This document shows, one piece after another, positions 39,682 through 49,422 of a DNA stretch of 64,000 bases. Under the pieces are notes generated by a model. The model worked only from the letters and a program-made list of their open reading frames with translations, was not told the origin of the DNA and did no database searches. This stretch comes from Parashewanella curva (GTDB taxonomy: Bacteria > Pseudomonadota > Gammaproteobacteria > Enterobacterales > Shewanellaceae), in NCBI RefSeq assembly GCF_003675895.1, contig NZ_ML014761.1:1-64000 (forward strand). The letters are read 5' to 3'. A program made the translations under genes and the position numbers. The first letter of the stretch is position 1, and every line of letters begins with the position of its first letter.

Positions 39682-41009
39682 TTGTTGCTCTCCTCTTTCG
39701 CCGCTAATACACCCACCGTGCGATTCGACTTGATCAAATAGGTTTTCGCCACGCGCTGAATGTCAGCAGGCGTTACTTTGCTATACAGTTTGGGCGCATC
39801 AAACAGTTTTTTATAACTGCCAAAATACACCTCATAAGTGCCAATGGTATTGGCCTTACCATTAATGGTTTCTAATGTTTGATAAAACTCCATTAATTTC
39901 ATGTTCTTCACTTTTTCAAGCTCTTTTTGAGTCACGCCATTTTTAGCAATGTCATCCATTTGAGTAATCAATGCACGCTCTAACTTGTGCTCAGACACAC
40001 CTGGAGCAGCGATGCCATAGACATAGAAAAGGTTAGGATCGAAAGAAGTTGGCAAGTAAGTATCGGCACCGAGTGCAATTTGCTTATCTACTAAGCCCTT
40101 ATAAAGGCGAGAACTTTTACCCTCACTTAAAATTGAAGATAAAATGTCCAGTGCGTAGTGATCTTCAGATTTCGCATTTGGCGTATGGTAAGCCAGCATC
40201 ACATTTGGCGTACTGACCGAAGCCTTTTTCACAAACAAGCGGCGTTCGCCTGTTTGTTTCGGTTCAACCGTACGCACTTTTGCTGGCGGAGTTTGTGCTG
40301 GGATTGGGGCAAAGTATTTGTTTGCAAGACGCTTCACATTATCTAACTTTACGTCACCTGCAATAACCACAACCGCATTGTTCGGAGCATAGTAAGTTTT
40401 GTGATACTTAACTAAATCTTCAAGCGTCCATGCATGAATATCAGACTCCCAGCCAATCACAGGCCAAGAATATGGATGAGCACTAAAGGCAACACTTTTA
40501 AGTGGACCTTGTAGCGCACGCCAGTTGGAGTTTTCCAGACCGGTTCTACGCTCTGACGCAACAACGTTTCGCTCACTTTCCACCATTTTTGGATTGATAT
40601 CGAGATGAGCAATACGATCGGCTTCTAAATCAAAAATAGTTTCGATTGAACTTGCAGGGAACCAATCGGTATAAACCGTAAGATCTTCTGTGGTGTAAGC
40701 ATTGTTTGCCCCACCATTAGCTTCCATGGTGCGGTCGAACATCTTAGGGCCGTACTTTTTAGCCCCGTTGAACATCATGTGTTCAAAGAAATGTGAAATC
40801 CCGGTGATACCCGGAACTTCATTTCGAGAGCCTACTTTCCAGAACAAGTACATATTGGCATTTGGGATAGAATCATCCTCAAGCACCATGATCTTCATAC
40901 CATTATCTAGGGTGAAGCTCTTTACATCATCAGCCGTCGTTGCTGATGCCGTAGTCGAGGCAAACAGCATACTGAGCGATAATGCGAGCGCACTCAATTG
41001 TCGTTTCAT
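39678..41009 (-). CDS. M16 family zinc metallopeptidase (catalytic subunit)
   Basis: 443 residues with a cleavable signal peptide. The inverted zinc motif is HFFEH (His73, Glu76, His77), and glutamates in the ESERNVVASERR region fit the distal metal ligand. It is predicted to degrade peptides in the periplasm together with the non-catalytic partner whose start overlaps its stop. An M20 amidohydrolase lies 11 bases upstream on the same strand, which makes a three-gene peptide-degrading operon. Confidence 0.95.
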   Translation of the reverse strand: MKRQLSALALSLSMLFASTTASATTADDVKSFTLDNGMKIMVLEDDSIPNANMYLFWKVGSRNEVPGITGISHFFEHMMFNGAKKYGPKMFDRTMEANGGANNAYTTEDLTVYTDWFPASSIETIFDLEADRIAHLDINPKMVESERNVVASERRTGLENSNWRALQGPLKSVAFSAHPYSWPVIGWESDIHAWTLEDLVKYHKTYYAPNNAVVVIAGDVKLDNVKRLANKYFAPIPAQTPPAKVRTVEPKQTGERRLFVKKASVSTPNVMLAYHTPNAKSEDHYALDILSSILSEGKSSRLYKGLVDKQIALGADTYLPTSFDPNLFYVYGIAAPGVSEHKLERALITQMDDIAKNGVTQKELEKVKNMKLMEFYQTLETINGKANTIGTYEVYFGSYKKLFDAPKLYSKVTPADIQRVAKTYLIKSNRTVGVLAAKEESNK

Positions 41010-41020
41010 CTTGATACCTA

Positions 41021-42328
41021 TTACTCTTTACTAGTTAAATTTACCATGGCCAAACGGGTCATGGCTTCAACACCTAATTTCAACGCGGATTCATCCACAT
41101 AAAAATTGGGCGAGTGGTTTGCTGCCACTTTTGATAAGTCTTGATCTTTGGGAGTCACGCCTAAAAAGAAAAACAGTCCCGGAGTCTCTAGCGCATAATA
41201 TGAGAAATCTTCAGCCCCCGTAATAAGACTTGGTTCTATCAAATTGCCTTTACCGACCACACTCTCCAACACTGGACGCATTTGCTTAACCAGTTCAGGG
41301 TTATTAACCGTCACTGGGTATCCGTGCTGGATTTTAGTCTCTGCTTTCGCTCCGAGTGTCTGTGCTGACAGGTTGGCGATTTCAGGCAAACGCTTTTTAA
41401 TATCACCACGCATATCTTGATCAAAGGTGCGAATAGTGCCAATGAGCTCAACTTCATCTGGGATAATATTGCTGCGAATGCCCCCATTAATGGCTCCAAA
41501 GCTCACTACCGCTGGGGCTTTAGTTACATCGACTTGACGGCTGATGATGGTTTGCACGCTATTGATCACCTGCGCTGAAGCCACAATCGGGTCAACACCT
41601 TGCCATGGGCGAGAGCCGTGAGTTTGCTTGCCTTTGACCTTAATCGTGAATGAATCTTCGCTTGCCATGGCAGGGCCACTTCTTAGTGCTATCGTCCCAG
41701 TATGCATACTTGAGGTAACATGAAGCCCTAATACTTTTTCAGGCTTGCGCTCAGCAAATAGCCCTTCTTTAAGCATTAACTCAGCACCACCTTCCTCTCC
41801 TTCAGGGGCGCCCTCTTCAGCAGGCTGGAAGATAAACATCACATCACCGGCTAATTGGTCTTTTATCTTCACCAAGTTGTGAGCTACACCCAGCAGCATA
41901 GCCACATGAGTGTCGTGACCACAAGCGTGCATCACTCCCACTTTTTGGCCACGATATTCAGCTGTTGCCTTCGATGCAAATGGAATATCAACTTGTTCAG
42001 TCACTGGCAAGGCATCCATATCGGCACGAAGCGCAATCAGTGGTCCCGGCTTACCCCCTTTAAGCATCGCTACTACACCTGTATGAGCAATGTTGGTTTG
42101 TATCTCTAGCCCCAACGCTTGAAGTTCTTTTGCCACAAGCTGACTGGTTTTGAATTCACGATTAGATAATTCAGGATGTTGATGAAGTTGTCGACGTAGC
42201 TCGATCACTTTGGATTCGATTTGTTGAGTTAATTGCTTAGCCGTATTTGCAGTCACACTCGGGCTAACAAGAATACCAAAGGTAGATAATGCGGTTAAGA
42301 ATAATGTAGATTTGAATCGAGTAGTCAT
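41021..42328 (-). CDS. Exported M20 family amidohydrolase
   Basis: About 435 residues with a signal peptide (about 1-28). Metal-binding motifs are HACGHDTHVAM and PAEEGAPEGEEGG; the dimerisation domain lies in the middle. The subgroup contains aminoacylases/carboxypeptidases (hippurate hydrolase or IAA-amino-acid hydrolase type) that remove acyl groups from amino acids; the substrate here is unknown. The start at 42326-42328 has AGAGA upstream; an ATG 8 codons earlier lacks a ribosome-binding site. It is first gene of the operon with the two M16 genes. Confidence 0.93.
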   Translation of the reverse strand: MTTRFKSTLFLTALSTFGILVSPSVTANTAKQLTQQIESKVIELRRQLHQHPELSNREFKTSQLVAKELQALGLEIQTNIAHTGVVAMLKGGKPGPLIALRADMDALPVTEQVDIPFASKATAEYRGQKVGVMHACGHDTHVAMLLGVAHNLVKIKDQLAGDVMFIFQPAEEGAPEGEEGGAELMLKEGLFAERKPEKVLGLHVTSSMHTGTIALRSGPAMASEDSFTIKVKGKQTHGSRPWQGVDPIVASAQVINSVQTIISRQVDVTKAPAVVSFGAINGGIRSNIIPDEVELIGTIRTFDQDMRGDIKKRLPEIANLSAQTLGAKAETKIQHGYPVTVNNPELVKQMRPVLESVVGKGNLIEPSLITGAEDFSYYALETPGLFFFLGVTPKDQDLSKVAANHSPNFYVDESALKLGVEAMTRLAMVNLTSKE

Positions 42329-42528
42329 AGGCAGATTCTCTTTTTTTGCCATATACTACAGAGCTTTATCATAATTGTTAACGCTTAAAATAAACAATAT
42401 TGAAACTAATTGTTAACAACAATGAGCGATGGAATATTTCCACAATCTAATATTGGAGTTAATCTTTTTTCATCCAAAACAAAATTCATTGCCGTACAAA
42501 AACAAATCAATTACTGTTCAGAAAACAT

Positions 42529-44508
42529 TTGATTTTTTTGATATTTATGGCTGAAAGAGCGACATCAAAACAAGAGTCTCCCCCTTATAACAGGCCTTCA
42601 GCAACTCACGGTGAAATAACCAAAGAGTTACAATTAATAAACCAACAAGTTCGCTTGCCACCAGGTATGAAAAACAGGCAAGAAAAGTTATTTTCTGTAA
42701 AGGTTATAGAAGCTCCTCGTTGCCATACTTCACAATTTCATTCTGGTAACATTCGTTTGTTGCCCTGTCCCGCTACCAACATACAAGCTTTTGACATACC
42801 TTCAGATGAACAAAAGCTCTTAGATACACTTCGGCAAATCATAAATATCTGGCGTCATTCACCACAAAGCAGTTTGAAACTTTCTAGCGATCAGCATCAA
42901 CTAACACTCAATATTGACTCGATAGAGAGCATGCAACCTATTGAATTGGTCTCTTTCTTTTTAAATCACTCTCAGATTAGATACCAAGCAGCCAGTGTCT
43001 ATGACGCTCTACATATTGGCCATAGTTCAGATCTGAACGATTATTGTAAGGTAACTAATTCTTCTTCGTTGCATTCAAGGCTCACCAATTACCCAGTTGA
43101 GCACCAGAAGCACATTTTAGGCTACTGCTTAAATGAAATGATGCCATCATCGAGCAGCAATCAATACTATTTGATTGCTCATTTTATCCTCTGTGAATCT
43201 CAGGGGTTGATTGTAGATAATGGAGTACTCAAAGGTTATCCTGATAAACGTATCGAACTCATACCTGAGCACTGCTTTTGCTCTTCTCCTCTTGCCAAGT
43301 GGGAATTGCTATTAGAGAACTTTGTAAAGCTAATACAAGTATTTCACCTTATGACTAATGGCAAGTGTGAGCGACAGAATCAAAGCGATAAACAGCAAGT
43401 AACGCAATTAAATGCAGAATGTACTTACTTCCTCCAGTTTTATTTCAAACTGACTCAAGGGGTAAAATCAAAGCCATTCAAACAAGCAGGACAATTGGTT
43501 TATCCAAATACAAAGTTAAACCATCTCAGTCGTTTTGTTATTGAACACTTAATGCAGTCAGCGCTTGAAGTGTATTTGTTATTTTGTCAATGGCTACAAC
43601 AACCGCCAGTTTTTCAATGCGTGTTTAATACAGACGAAAGTGGATTAACAAAAAGTTTTGCACTGTTAAACATTCAACCAAAATCAGAATTTTCTCTAAA
43701 AAAAACGGCACAAGTGGAACTGAATAAAAAGCAGCTAACAACGTTCGCTGGTAATATTGAACTGGTTCAATTTATTTTTAAACAGCACCAAGATAAACCT
43801 ATTTATGCGTTTGAAATTTTAGCGCTCTCGACGATTCTCAAAGAGCATGAACAACATATATTACAAGGTTTACTGATACATTTAGTTCAAGAGCCCTTTC
43901 TTTTTGACGATGCGATGAATAGCATTGCTACCCACAGCTTTGAAGAGCTTGCTAAGGAATTTTCATGGAGTAAAGAGTACTTTTTAAATCTTTACTCTGC
44001 TAAGCAACACTTACAGGCCTTAGATGAAAATGGCGTCACTCGTGAATATCTTAAAGCATGGCTGTTGGTTACAGCACCAGAGTTAATTCGAGATTCATTT
44101 TCTCTGGGCTTACAGTGGCTAACCATAATGACCAATCCACAAATTATGCATCGAGCACTCATTGATTTATGTCTGCCTCAAATGAACCCAACCCCAGATG
44201 ACACTCATTATGAACATCCAAAAGAGGGCGCTTTTGAAATAACTGGAGCAGGTTTAGTCGCAGCAAATATTTTTAAGGCTATGACAAGTGAATACCCTCA
44301 ATCTTGTCACTGTCAACACTGTAATAGCTTATTATTCCAGATCGATTATAAAAACCATCAAAATAATACTGTTAATAAAAATCCTGTCTTCTATTGTGCA
44401 GCACGTCAAATCACGCTCTGCTGCGATTGCGTTGAAAAAATGATAGTAAAACAGCACCCAGATGCGTTACGAGCATCCTCTATGCCAGAATCACCACATC
44501 GTCACTAA
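42529..44508 (+). CDS. Unrecognised 659-residue protein with a Cys-rich C-terminus
   Basis: No family is recognised. It is soluble, largely helical by appearance, without signal peptide. Near the C-terminus (about 593-640) two Cys clusters, CHCQHCN and CAARQITLCCDC, flank a 35-residue stretch and could bind zinc. The first residues (MIFLIF) may be untranslated, with the true start at the ATG at 42547 giving MAERATSKQ. The gene is AT-rich and Gln/Ser/His-rich. Its end overlaps the convergent methyltransferase gene by 29 bases. It is likely lineage-specific. Confidence 0.75.
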   Translation: MIFLIFMAERATSKQESPPYNRPSATHGEITKELQLINQQVRLPPGMKNRQEKLFSVKVIEAPRCHTSQFHSGNIRLLPCPATNIQAFDIPSDEQKLLDTLRQIINIWRHSPQSSLKLSSDQHQLTLNIDSIESMQPIELVSFFLNHSQIRYQAASVYDALHIGHSSDLNDYCKVTNSSSLHSRLTNYPVEHQKHILGYCLNEMMPSSSSNQYYLIAHFILCESQGLIVDNGVLKGYPDKRIELIPEHCFCSSPLAKWELLLENFVKLIQVFHLMTNGKCERQNQSDKQQVTQLNAECTYFLQFYFKLTQGVKSKPFKQAGQLVYPNTKLNHLSRFVIEHLMQSALEVYLLFCQWLQQPPVFQCVFNTDESGLTKSFALLNIQPKSEFSLKKTAQVELNKKQLTTFAGNIELVQFIFKQHQDKPIYAFEILALSTILKEHEQHILQGLLIHLVQEPFLFDDAMNSIATHSFEELAKEFSWSKEYFLNLYSAKQHLQALDENGVTREYLKAWLLVTAPELIRDSFSLGLQWLTIMTNPQIMHRALIDLCLPQMNPTPDDTHYEHPKEGAFEITGAGLVAANIFKAMTSEYPQSCHCQHCNSLLFQIDYKNHQNNTVNKNPVFYCAARQITLCCDCVEKMIVKQHPDALRASSMPESPHRH

Positions 44509-45115
44509 TCACTTCAAGTTTCCACCTGTATTGCTTGGCAATCCATTCAAATGTATCTATCGAATAAAAGCAAATATGGGTGAGATCATTTTTATAATGC
44601 CAACGACTAAAGGCATCCACATCTTGAACGCGTTTGGTCATTAATGCTAACAAGCCATTAGCGTTAAGCAAGGACTGGAACAATTCAAAGGTGGATTTAG
44701 CATCTGCAATATGTTCAATCACCTCAGTGCAAGTAATGAAGTCATATTGCTGATTAAGTAGAGATTCGTCATTGGCATAAAACAAATCGTAGTTAGCAAC
44801 ATTCACACCTTGCTCTTTTGCCATAGTGGAAAGCACCTTACCCTCGCCGCACCCAAAGTCCAATCCTTGAGCATTGGCATCTACTCGCGCTAATGTTGGT
44901 TTCAGACAACGAGATAAAAATCCACGATAACCCGCATCGTCATTGGAGTTATCATGCTTGTCGTATTCGGCTTTTTCTTGCTCAACACTCAATAGAAACA
45001 CATCAGGCACTTGAACAAGCTGGCATTGTGGACACTGCCAATATTCACGACGCTTATCCTCAAAATAGAAATCTATCTCTGGGCTATGACATAAACGACA
45101 AGAAAATGAGTTCAT
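44480..45115 (-). CDS. Class I SAM-dependent methyltransferase with N-terminal zinc ribbon
   Basis: About 211 residues. Two CXXC pairs at the N-terminus (CRLCHSPEI and CPQCQLVQVPD) make a zinc ribbon. The SAM-binding motif I is LDFGCGEGKVLS, and TCTEVIEHI marks motif II/post-I. It resembles uncharacterised bacterial methyltransferases of the Methyltransf_23 type; the substrate is unknown. The start at 45113-45115 is the first ATG; a TTG four codons earlier is less likely. It is the last of three same-strand genes, behind a DTW-domain gene and a small exported protein. Confidence 0.87.
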   Translation of the reverse strand: MNSFSCRLCHSPEIDFYFEDKRREYWQCPQCQLVQVPDVFLLSVEQEKAEYDKHDNSNDDAGYRGFLSRCLKPTLARVDANAQGLDFGCGEGKVLSTMAKEQGVNVANYDLFYANDESLLNQQYDFITCTEVIEHIADAKSTFELFQSLLNANGLLALMTKRVQDVDAFSRWHYKNDLTHICFYSIDTFEWIAKQYRWKLEVISDDVVILA

Positions 45116-45144
45116 AAATAAAACCAATCATAAAAAAGCGTATG

Positions 45145-45537
45145 CTACTCTATAACTCCCTTTTTTGATGCCGCTGATGACATTTTTTTAGACTTTTTCG
45201 CAGCCGCTTTAGCTCTTTGTAACTGTTTTTTGGTTCGTTGCTTAGCCTGTTTAAACTCTTGATTAGCTTGCTTGCGTAACGTGTTTTCCCAATCAGGCTT
45301 TTGTTCATGCTTAAAGCGTTCTGCACGCTGGGCATTTTTCTGATTGTGAAGTTTAGCTTTTTCGAGTTGTTGCGTTACTTGAGAGTCTTTTTGAGAAGAT
45401 AACCTTGTTGACGCTTGTGCTTCTGCTTTAACCTTAGGAGACCATTTAAGGCGCTTCTTATCTTCCTCTTGAGCCATTGAGGTAAACGAGAGGCCGATAA
45501 ATATACCGCATACAATAATTGACAATTCCTTTGTCAT
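45145..45537 (-). CDS. Small exported, Lys/Gln-rich protein
   Basis: 130 residues. The signal peptide is followed by a cleavage site near SMAQEE. The mature part is almost all charged or polar, rich in Lys, Gln, Arg and Ala, and probably helical or coiled-coil, ending in a KKSKKMSSAASKKG basic tail. No family is recognised. It lies 12 bases downstream of the DTW gene and 29 bases before the methyltransferase, so likely in one operon. Confidence 0.72.
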   Translation of the reverse strand: MTKELSIIVCGIFIGLSFTSMAQEEDKKRLKWSPKVKAEAQASTRLSSQKDSQVTQQLEKAKLHNQKNAQRAERFKHEQKPDWENTLRKQANQEFKQAKQRTKKQLQRAKAAAKKSKKMSSAASKKGVIE

Positions 45538-45549
45538 AACTCAATCCTT

Positions 45550-46140
45550 TTAATAACGCGCTTGAACATGCTTAGGCATGTGGGCAAGTTGTTGTTCTAT
45601 CATGGCATCAAACGCTGATAATATTGGCGTAATATCCATGTTAGGCTGTAAAGCTTTTAAGCCAAGAGCCGCCGCTTCTAAACTCGATAAACTATCCGCT
45701 CGGTGAGCTTTTCTTATTCGATATCGACTCGGAGCTTGTGGTGAAAAATGCAGCGATTTAAATGATAACAGCCACGGATTTAATTTCAACATTTTCAGTG
45801 CCTTGCGCCAAGTCCCGTCAAGAACAACTAAGGTTCCTTGCTGAGAATGCTCAACTTGTGGCGCTTCAATACTTTGCTCTGAAGGATAAAGTAAGTATAC
45901 GGGATGATGCTTTGCAGCAAGCTGGGCCTTCAAGTCAGCAAAATCATTCTCAGTTTCCCCAACCACTATACGCACATTATCCAGTAAGTTCGGAAGTAAT
46001 CGAACACTGTTTTTGGCGTGCTCAACTTCACTTGGATGTTGCATGACCACCAGCTCAATATCACTATGCACAATCGATAAGTGATCACAAAGGCATTGCT
46101 TAACCAAAAACTGACATCGCGGACAAACAGGACGCGTCAC
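45550..46140 (-). CDS. DTW-domain tRNA-uridine aminocarboxypropyltransferase
   Basis: 196 residues of the DTW/TapT family, which makes acp3U in tRNA (position 47 in E. coli for TapT). The N-terminal cysteines CPRCQFLVKQCLCDH bind metal, the DTW motif appears as LDGTW, and RIRKAHRADSLSSLEAAAL is the typical C-terminal motif. The assignment to TapT rather than another DTW enzyme is by general similarity only. Confidence 0.88.
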   Translation of the reverse strand: MTRPVCPRCQFLVKQCLCDHLSIVHSDIELVVMQHPSEVEHAKNSVRLLPNLLDNVRIVVGETENDFADLKAQLAAKHHPVYLLYPSEQSIEAPQVEHSQQGTLVVLDGTWRKALKMLKLNPWLLSFKSLHFSPQAPSRYRIRKAHRADSLSSLEAAALGLKALQPNMDITPILSAFDAMIEQQLAHMPKHVQARY

Positions 46141-46250
46141 ATAACCCTCACTAAAAAACTGATATCGGCAAAATTATACCAATTTCGATTGCTGTTTGTG
46201 GCAAATTCAGAAAAGATAACGTCTTTTGCAAGGAATTAAGGACGCTTAGG

Positions 46251-48068
46251 ATGCCATCGCCACGCTTTCACTTACTTCTCTCCGCCATATTGTTAAATAC
46301 AATGACTTTTTCAGCTCATGCTGATACTCAGTTTGTTAATGATAATATTTTACCTCCTTTACTTGAATGGCAAGGCCAAAGCACAACGCTCATGCAGGAC
46401 GCAGAACAACCATGGAGTACTCCCTTTGAGCACTCAAACGGGATGAAAAGCCCAAGTTACGATGACACTTTTAAGTGGCTTGATAAATTAGTCGCGGAGA
46501 GCAGCCTACTTCACAAAGTCAGCTTAGGCAAAAGTCCGCAAGGTCGTGACATCTGGATGATTATTGCTACCAAAGAAGGCTTAACCACGTCTCAAGCACT
46601 TGCAGCTCAAGGTAAACCTACCTTATTAGTACAAGCGGGTATCCATGCCGGTGAAATTGATGGTAAAGATGCCGGTATGATGCTGCTGCGAGACATGGTA
46701 AAAGGCGAGAAAGCGCATTTACTCGATAATGTGAACCTGCTTTTCATTCCAATTTTCAGTGTCGATGCTCACGAACGTTCAAGCACTTATAATCGTGTTA
46801 ATCAACGTGGCCCTGTCGATATGGGGTGGCGCACCAATGCAAGAAATTTAAACCTCAATCGAGATTATGCCAAAGCTGATACGATTGAGATGCGCCATAT
46901 GCTCAATGCCATTAATCAATGGCAGCCAGATTTATACATAGACGTTCACGTCACCGATGGCATTGATTACCAATATGACATCACTTATGGCTACAACTTA
47001 CCACGTGGTTTAAGTAAAGCCAGCTACCAATGGCTGGATAGTATTTATCGTCCTACCGTTGATGCAGCACTTGAGAATGCAGGTCATATTCCGGGGCCTT
47101 TAGTGTTTGCCATGGATAAAACGGACCTTTCTAAAGGACTGCACAAATGGGTAGCATCACAACGCTACTCTGACGGTTACGGTCATGCTCGCCATTTGCC
47201 AACAATTCTAGTGGAAAACCACAGCTTAAAGCCGTTCAAGCAGCGTGTTCTTGGCACTTATGTTTACCTTGAGCAAACCCTGAAAACCTTGGCTCAACAA
47301 GGTACTAAATTAAAAACCGCCATTGCAAAAGATAAGTTTGCCTACCCTGATACGCTTACCTTAACTTGGAAAAGTGAAGTCCAGCCCAAAGGGTGGAATT
47401 TTAAAGGCGTTGAGTATTTCAAAGAAACCAGTTCGATCAGTGGCTCAGATGTCGTTCGCTGGACTGGAAAACCTAAGCTTTACCCTAACTTACCTGTGAT
47501 TGGAAATACCATCCCTGACATTCAAATTTCTCGACCGAGCGCTTACTTTATCCCACCACAATGGCAGCAAGTAATCAAGCGATTACAAATACACGGTATT
47601 CGAATGACACGCCTTGCAAAACCACAAACGTTGCACCTCAGACAATATCAGTTTGATGCACATAAGTTTGCCAATCAGTCTTATGAAGGCCACCAGCGAG
47701 TTAATGTCTCAGCTAGCTTGCATAAAGTAACGTCCACACTTCCTGCTGGCACAGTTAAAATTACGACTAAGCAGCCCTTGGGCGATTTAGCCATCATGCT
47801 GCTCGAGCCACAGTCTCCTGATTCTTTCTTGCAGTGGGGATTTTTTAACCCCATTTTTACCCGCACTGAATACATGGAGGCTTATGCGGTGGAACCAATG
47901 GCAGCGCAAATGTTGAAAACTAACCCCGAACTGAAAGCTGAATTTGATCAAGCCTTAAAAGATAAAACCTTTGCAGCCGATCCTAAAGCCAGATTACGCT
48001 GGTTTTATGAGCGTAGCCCATACTATGACAATCAATATCTAAAGTATCCGGTTTATAGACAACACTAA
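46251..48068 (+). CDS. Exported M14 family zinc carboxypeptidase
   Basis: 605 residues with a signal peptide cut near AHAD. The zinc motif is HAGEIDG (His132, Glu135), and the third ligand is in DVHVTDG around residue 233. The catalytic domain covers about 65-350, and a C-terminal region of unknown role follows. It probably trims peptides in the periplasm or outside the cell. It is monocistronic, with a terminator 6 bases past the stop. Confidence 0.92.
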   Translation: MPSPRFHLLLSAILLNTMTFSAHADTQFVNDNILPPLLEWQGQSTTLMQDAEQPWSTPFEHSNGMKSPSYDDTFKWLDKLVAESSLLHKVSLGKSPQGRDIWMIIATKEGLTTSQALAAQGKPTLLVQAGIHAGEIDGKDAGMMLLRDMVKGEKAHLLDNVNLLFIPIFSVDAHERSSTYNRVNQRGPVDMGWRTNARNLNLNRDYAKADTIEMRHMLNAINQWQPDLYIDVHVTDGIDYQYDITYGYNLPRGLSKASYQWLDSIYRPTVDAALENAGHIPGPLVFAMDKTDLSKGLHKWVASQRYSDGYGHARHLPTILVENHSLKPFKQRVLGTYVYLEQTLKTLAQQGTKLKTAIAKDKFAYPDTLTLTWKSEVQPKGWNFKGVEYFKETSSISGSDVVRWTGKPKLYPNLPVIGNTIPDIQISRPSAYFIPPQWQQVIKRLQIHGIRMTRLAKPQTLHLRQYQFDAHKFANQSYEGHQRVNVSASLHKVTSTLPAGTVKITTKQPLGDLAIMLLEPQSPDSFLQWGFFNPIFTRTEYMEAYAVEPMAAQMLKTNPELKAEFDQALKDKTFAADPKARLRWFYERSPYYDNQYLKYPVYRQH

Positions 48069-48074
48069 TCTCTG

Positions 48075-48111
48075 TGCTCAATCGTCATTATTCCAATGAC
48101 GATTGAGCATT
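48075..48111 (+). terminator. Terminator after the M14 peptidase gene
   Basis: TGCTCAATCGTCATT and AATGACGATTGAGCA pair perfectly over 15 bases around ATTCC. A short TTTT follows, so termination is likely in the plus direction. Confidence 0.8.
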
Positions 48112-48241
48112 TTCACCAACTGTTAATCAACTTGGCTACTTTTCCTTACCTGTGAAATAAAAAACACTTACCAATCAACACACTACCGTTTGGCACGCTT
48201 CATGCTATCTCTGATTAACATCAAAAACTAGGGATAGACTT

Positions 48242-49105
48242 ATGAAGTCACTTTCAACACTTTTACTGGCATCAACAACACTGTTACTCAGTGGCTGTAT
48301 CATTCATATTAATGGCGCTAACGCAGAGCCCACGCTACATCAACAACGAACCCTCGAATTATCCACTGAGCAATTAGCCAGCTTAAAAGCAGAAGTGACA
48401 TCTGGATTTTTAAAAATCTCAGGTGTCCGCGGACAGCAAAGTGTCCAAGTACAAGCGGACATTTACACCTATGATGATGTGTCTCCTACTCTTACCTTAA
48501 AGCCCAATGGTCAGCATGCCTTATTGGTCGCTAAATTTGACCAATCTGGTTTTTACAATCGTTCACCTCGTATTGATTTAACCATTACCGTACCTGAGAG
48601 CTTGATGCTGGATATTCACGACGGCTCGGGTGATATTGATATCAACTCAGTGAACGCTGACATCAATATCAATGACGGCTCTGGCAGTATTACTGTTCAC
48701 CAAGGAAAGCAGATAAAAATCAACGATGGTTCGGGCAGTATCGAAGTTACTCAAACGGGAGCTGTGACCATCAATGATGGCTCTGGAGATATCCACTTGG
48801 CTCGAATCACGGGCAAAATTAGCATCAAGGATGGCTCTGGTGATATTGATATTCAAGAGACCCAAAGCACTGTGGGTATCAATGACGGCTCAGGTGGTAT
48901 TGAATTAACTCACATTGGTGGAGATACCGACATCAATGATGGTTCTGGCAGTATATACGCTGAACATATTGATGGAACGGTTACTATTGATGATGGCTCT
49001 GGCGGCATCAAGGTTAGACATACTAAAGGATTGAAGATTATCGATTCTGGTTCTGGTAGCCTGAGTTTTAAAGATATTGATGGGCCGGTGTCCGTAGAAG
49101 ATTAA
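48242..49105 (+). CDS. Lipoprotein with nine DGSG repeats (DUF4097-like beta-solenoid)
   Basis: 287 residues. The signal peptide ends in LLSGC, a lipobox. After a first domain (about 25-125) the protein consists of nine repeats of 17-18 residues, each centred on INDGSG[SDG]I, from about residue 125 to the end. The pattern fits a parallel beta-solenoid with an Asp-Gly-Ser-Gly turn, as in DUF4097/adhesin-like proteins. No enzymatic motif is seen. It is alone, with AGGGATAGACTT before the ATG. The function is unknown; a surface or periplasmic scaffold role is likely. Confidence 0.88.
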   Translation: MKSLSTLLLASTTLLLSGCIIHINGANAEPTLHQQRTLELSTEQLASLKAEVTSGFLKISGVRGQQSVQVQADIYTYDDVSPTLTLKPNGQHALLVAKFDQSGFYNRSPRIDLTITVPESLMLDIHDGSGDIDINSVNADININDGSGSITVHQGKQIKINDGSGSIEVTQTGAVTINDGSGDIHLARITGKISIKDGSGDIDIQETQSTVGINDGSGGIELTHIGGDTDINDGSGSIYAEHIDGTVTIDDGSGGIKVRHTKGLKIIDSGSGSLSFKDIDGPVSVED

Positions 49106-49140
49106 CCCTTTCCCGACGCAACGCTGAACCGCTGTTTCGT

Positions 49141-49422
49141 TCAGTGTTGTCCTTTTATTAGTGCTAATTTTTGAGTTCTTGATAGCTTTTTTATGGCAAT
49201 TTCTCGCTTAAGTGCAGCGCTTTTATCTGTTACAGACTCACGATAAAGCAAGGTCAACGGTCCTTTACCTCGCAAAAACTTTGCGGCTTTTACTCCACCA
49301 GCTTGATGTTCAACAAATCGACGTTCAACATCTGTGGTGATGCCAGTATACAATGGACCGTCATTAGCGCATTGGATCATATAGACCCACCAAAAATTTG
49401 TGTATAGTTTTGAGTTACTCAT
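49141..49422 (-). CDS. GIY-YIG nuclease family protein
   Basis: 93 residues with WVYMIQCANDGPLYTGIT (the GIY-YIG core as VYM/YTG), the conserved arginine in VERRFVEH and a later glutamate. This is the YhbQ-type small single-domain form, whose cellular role is uncertain, possibly DNA repair. It is convergent with the DGSG lipoprotein gene. Confidence 0.92.
   Translation of the reverse strand: MSNSKLYTNFWWVYMIQCANDGPLYTGITTDVERRFVEHQAGGVKAAKFLRGKGPLTLLYRESVTDKSAALKREIAIKKLSRTQKLALIKGQH

Noticed and set aside
48610-49080. Short direct repeats that could suggest a CRISPR array or satellite
   Set aside because: They are in-frame codons of the INDGSG protein repeats, vary in sequence, and lack uniform spacers.
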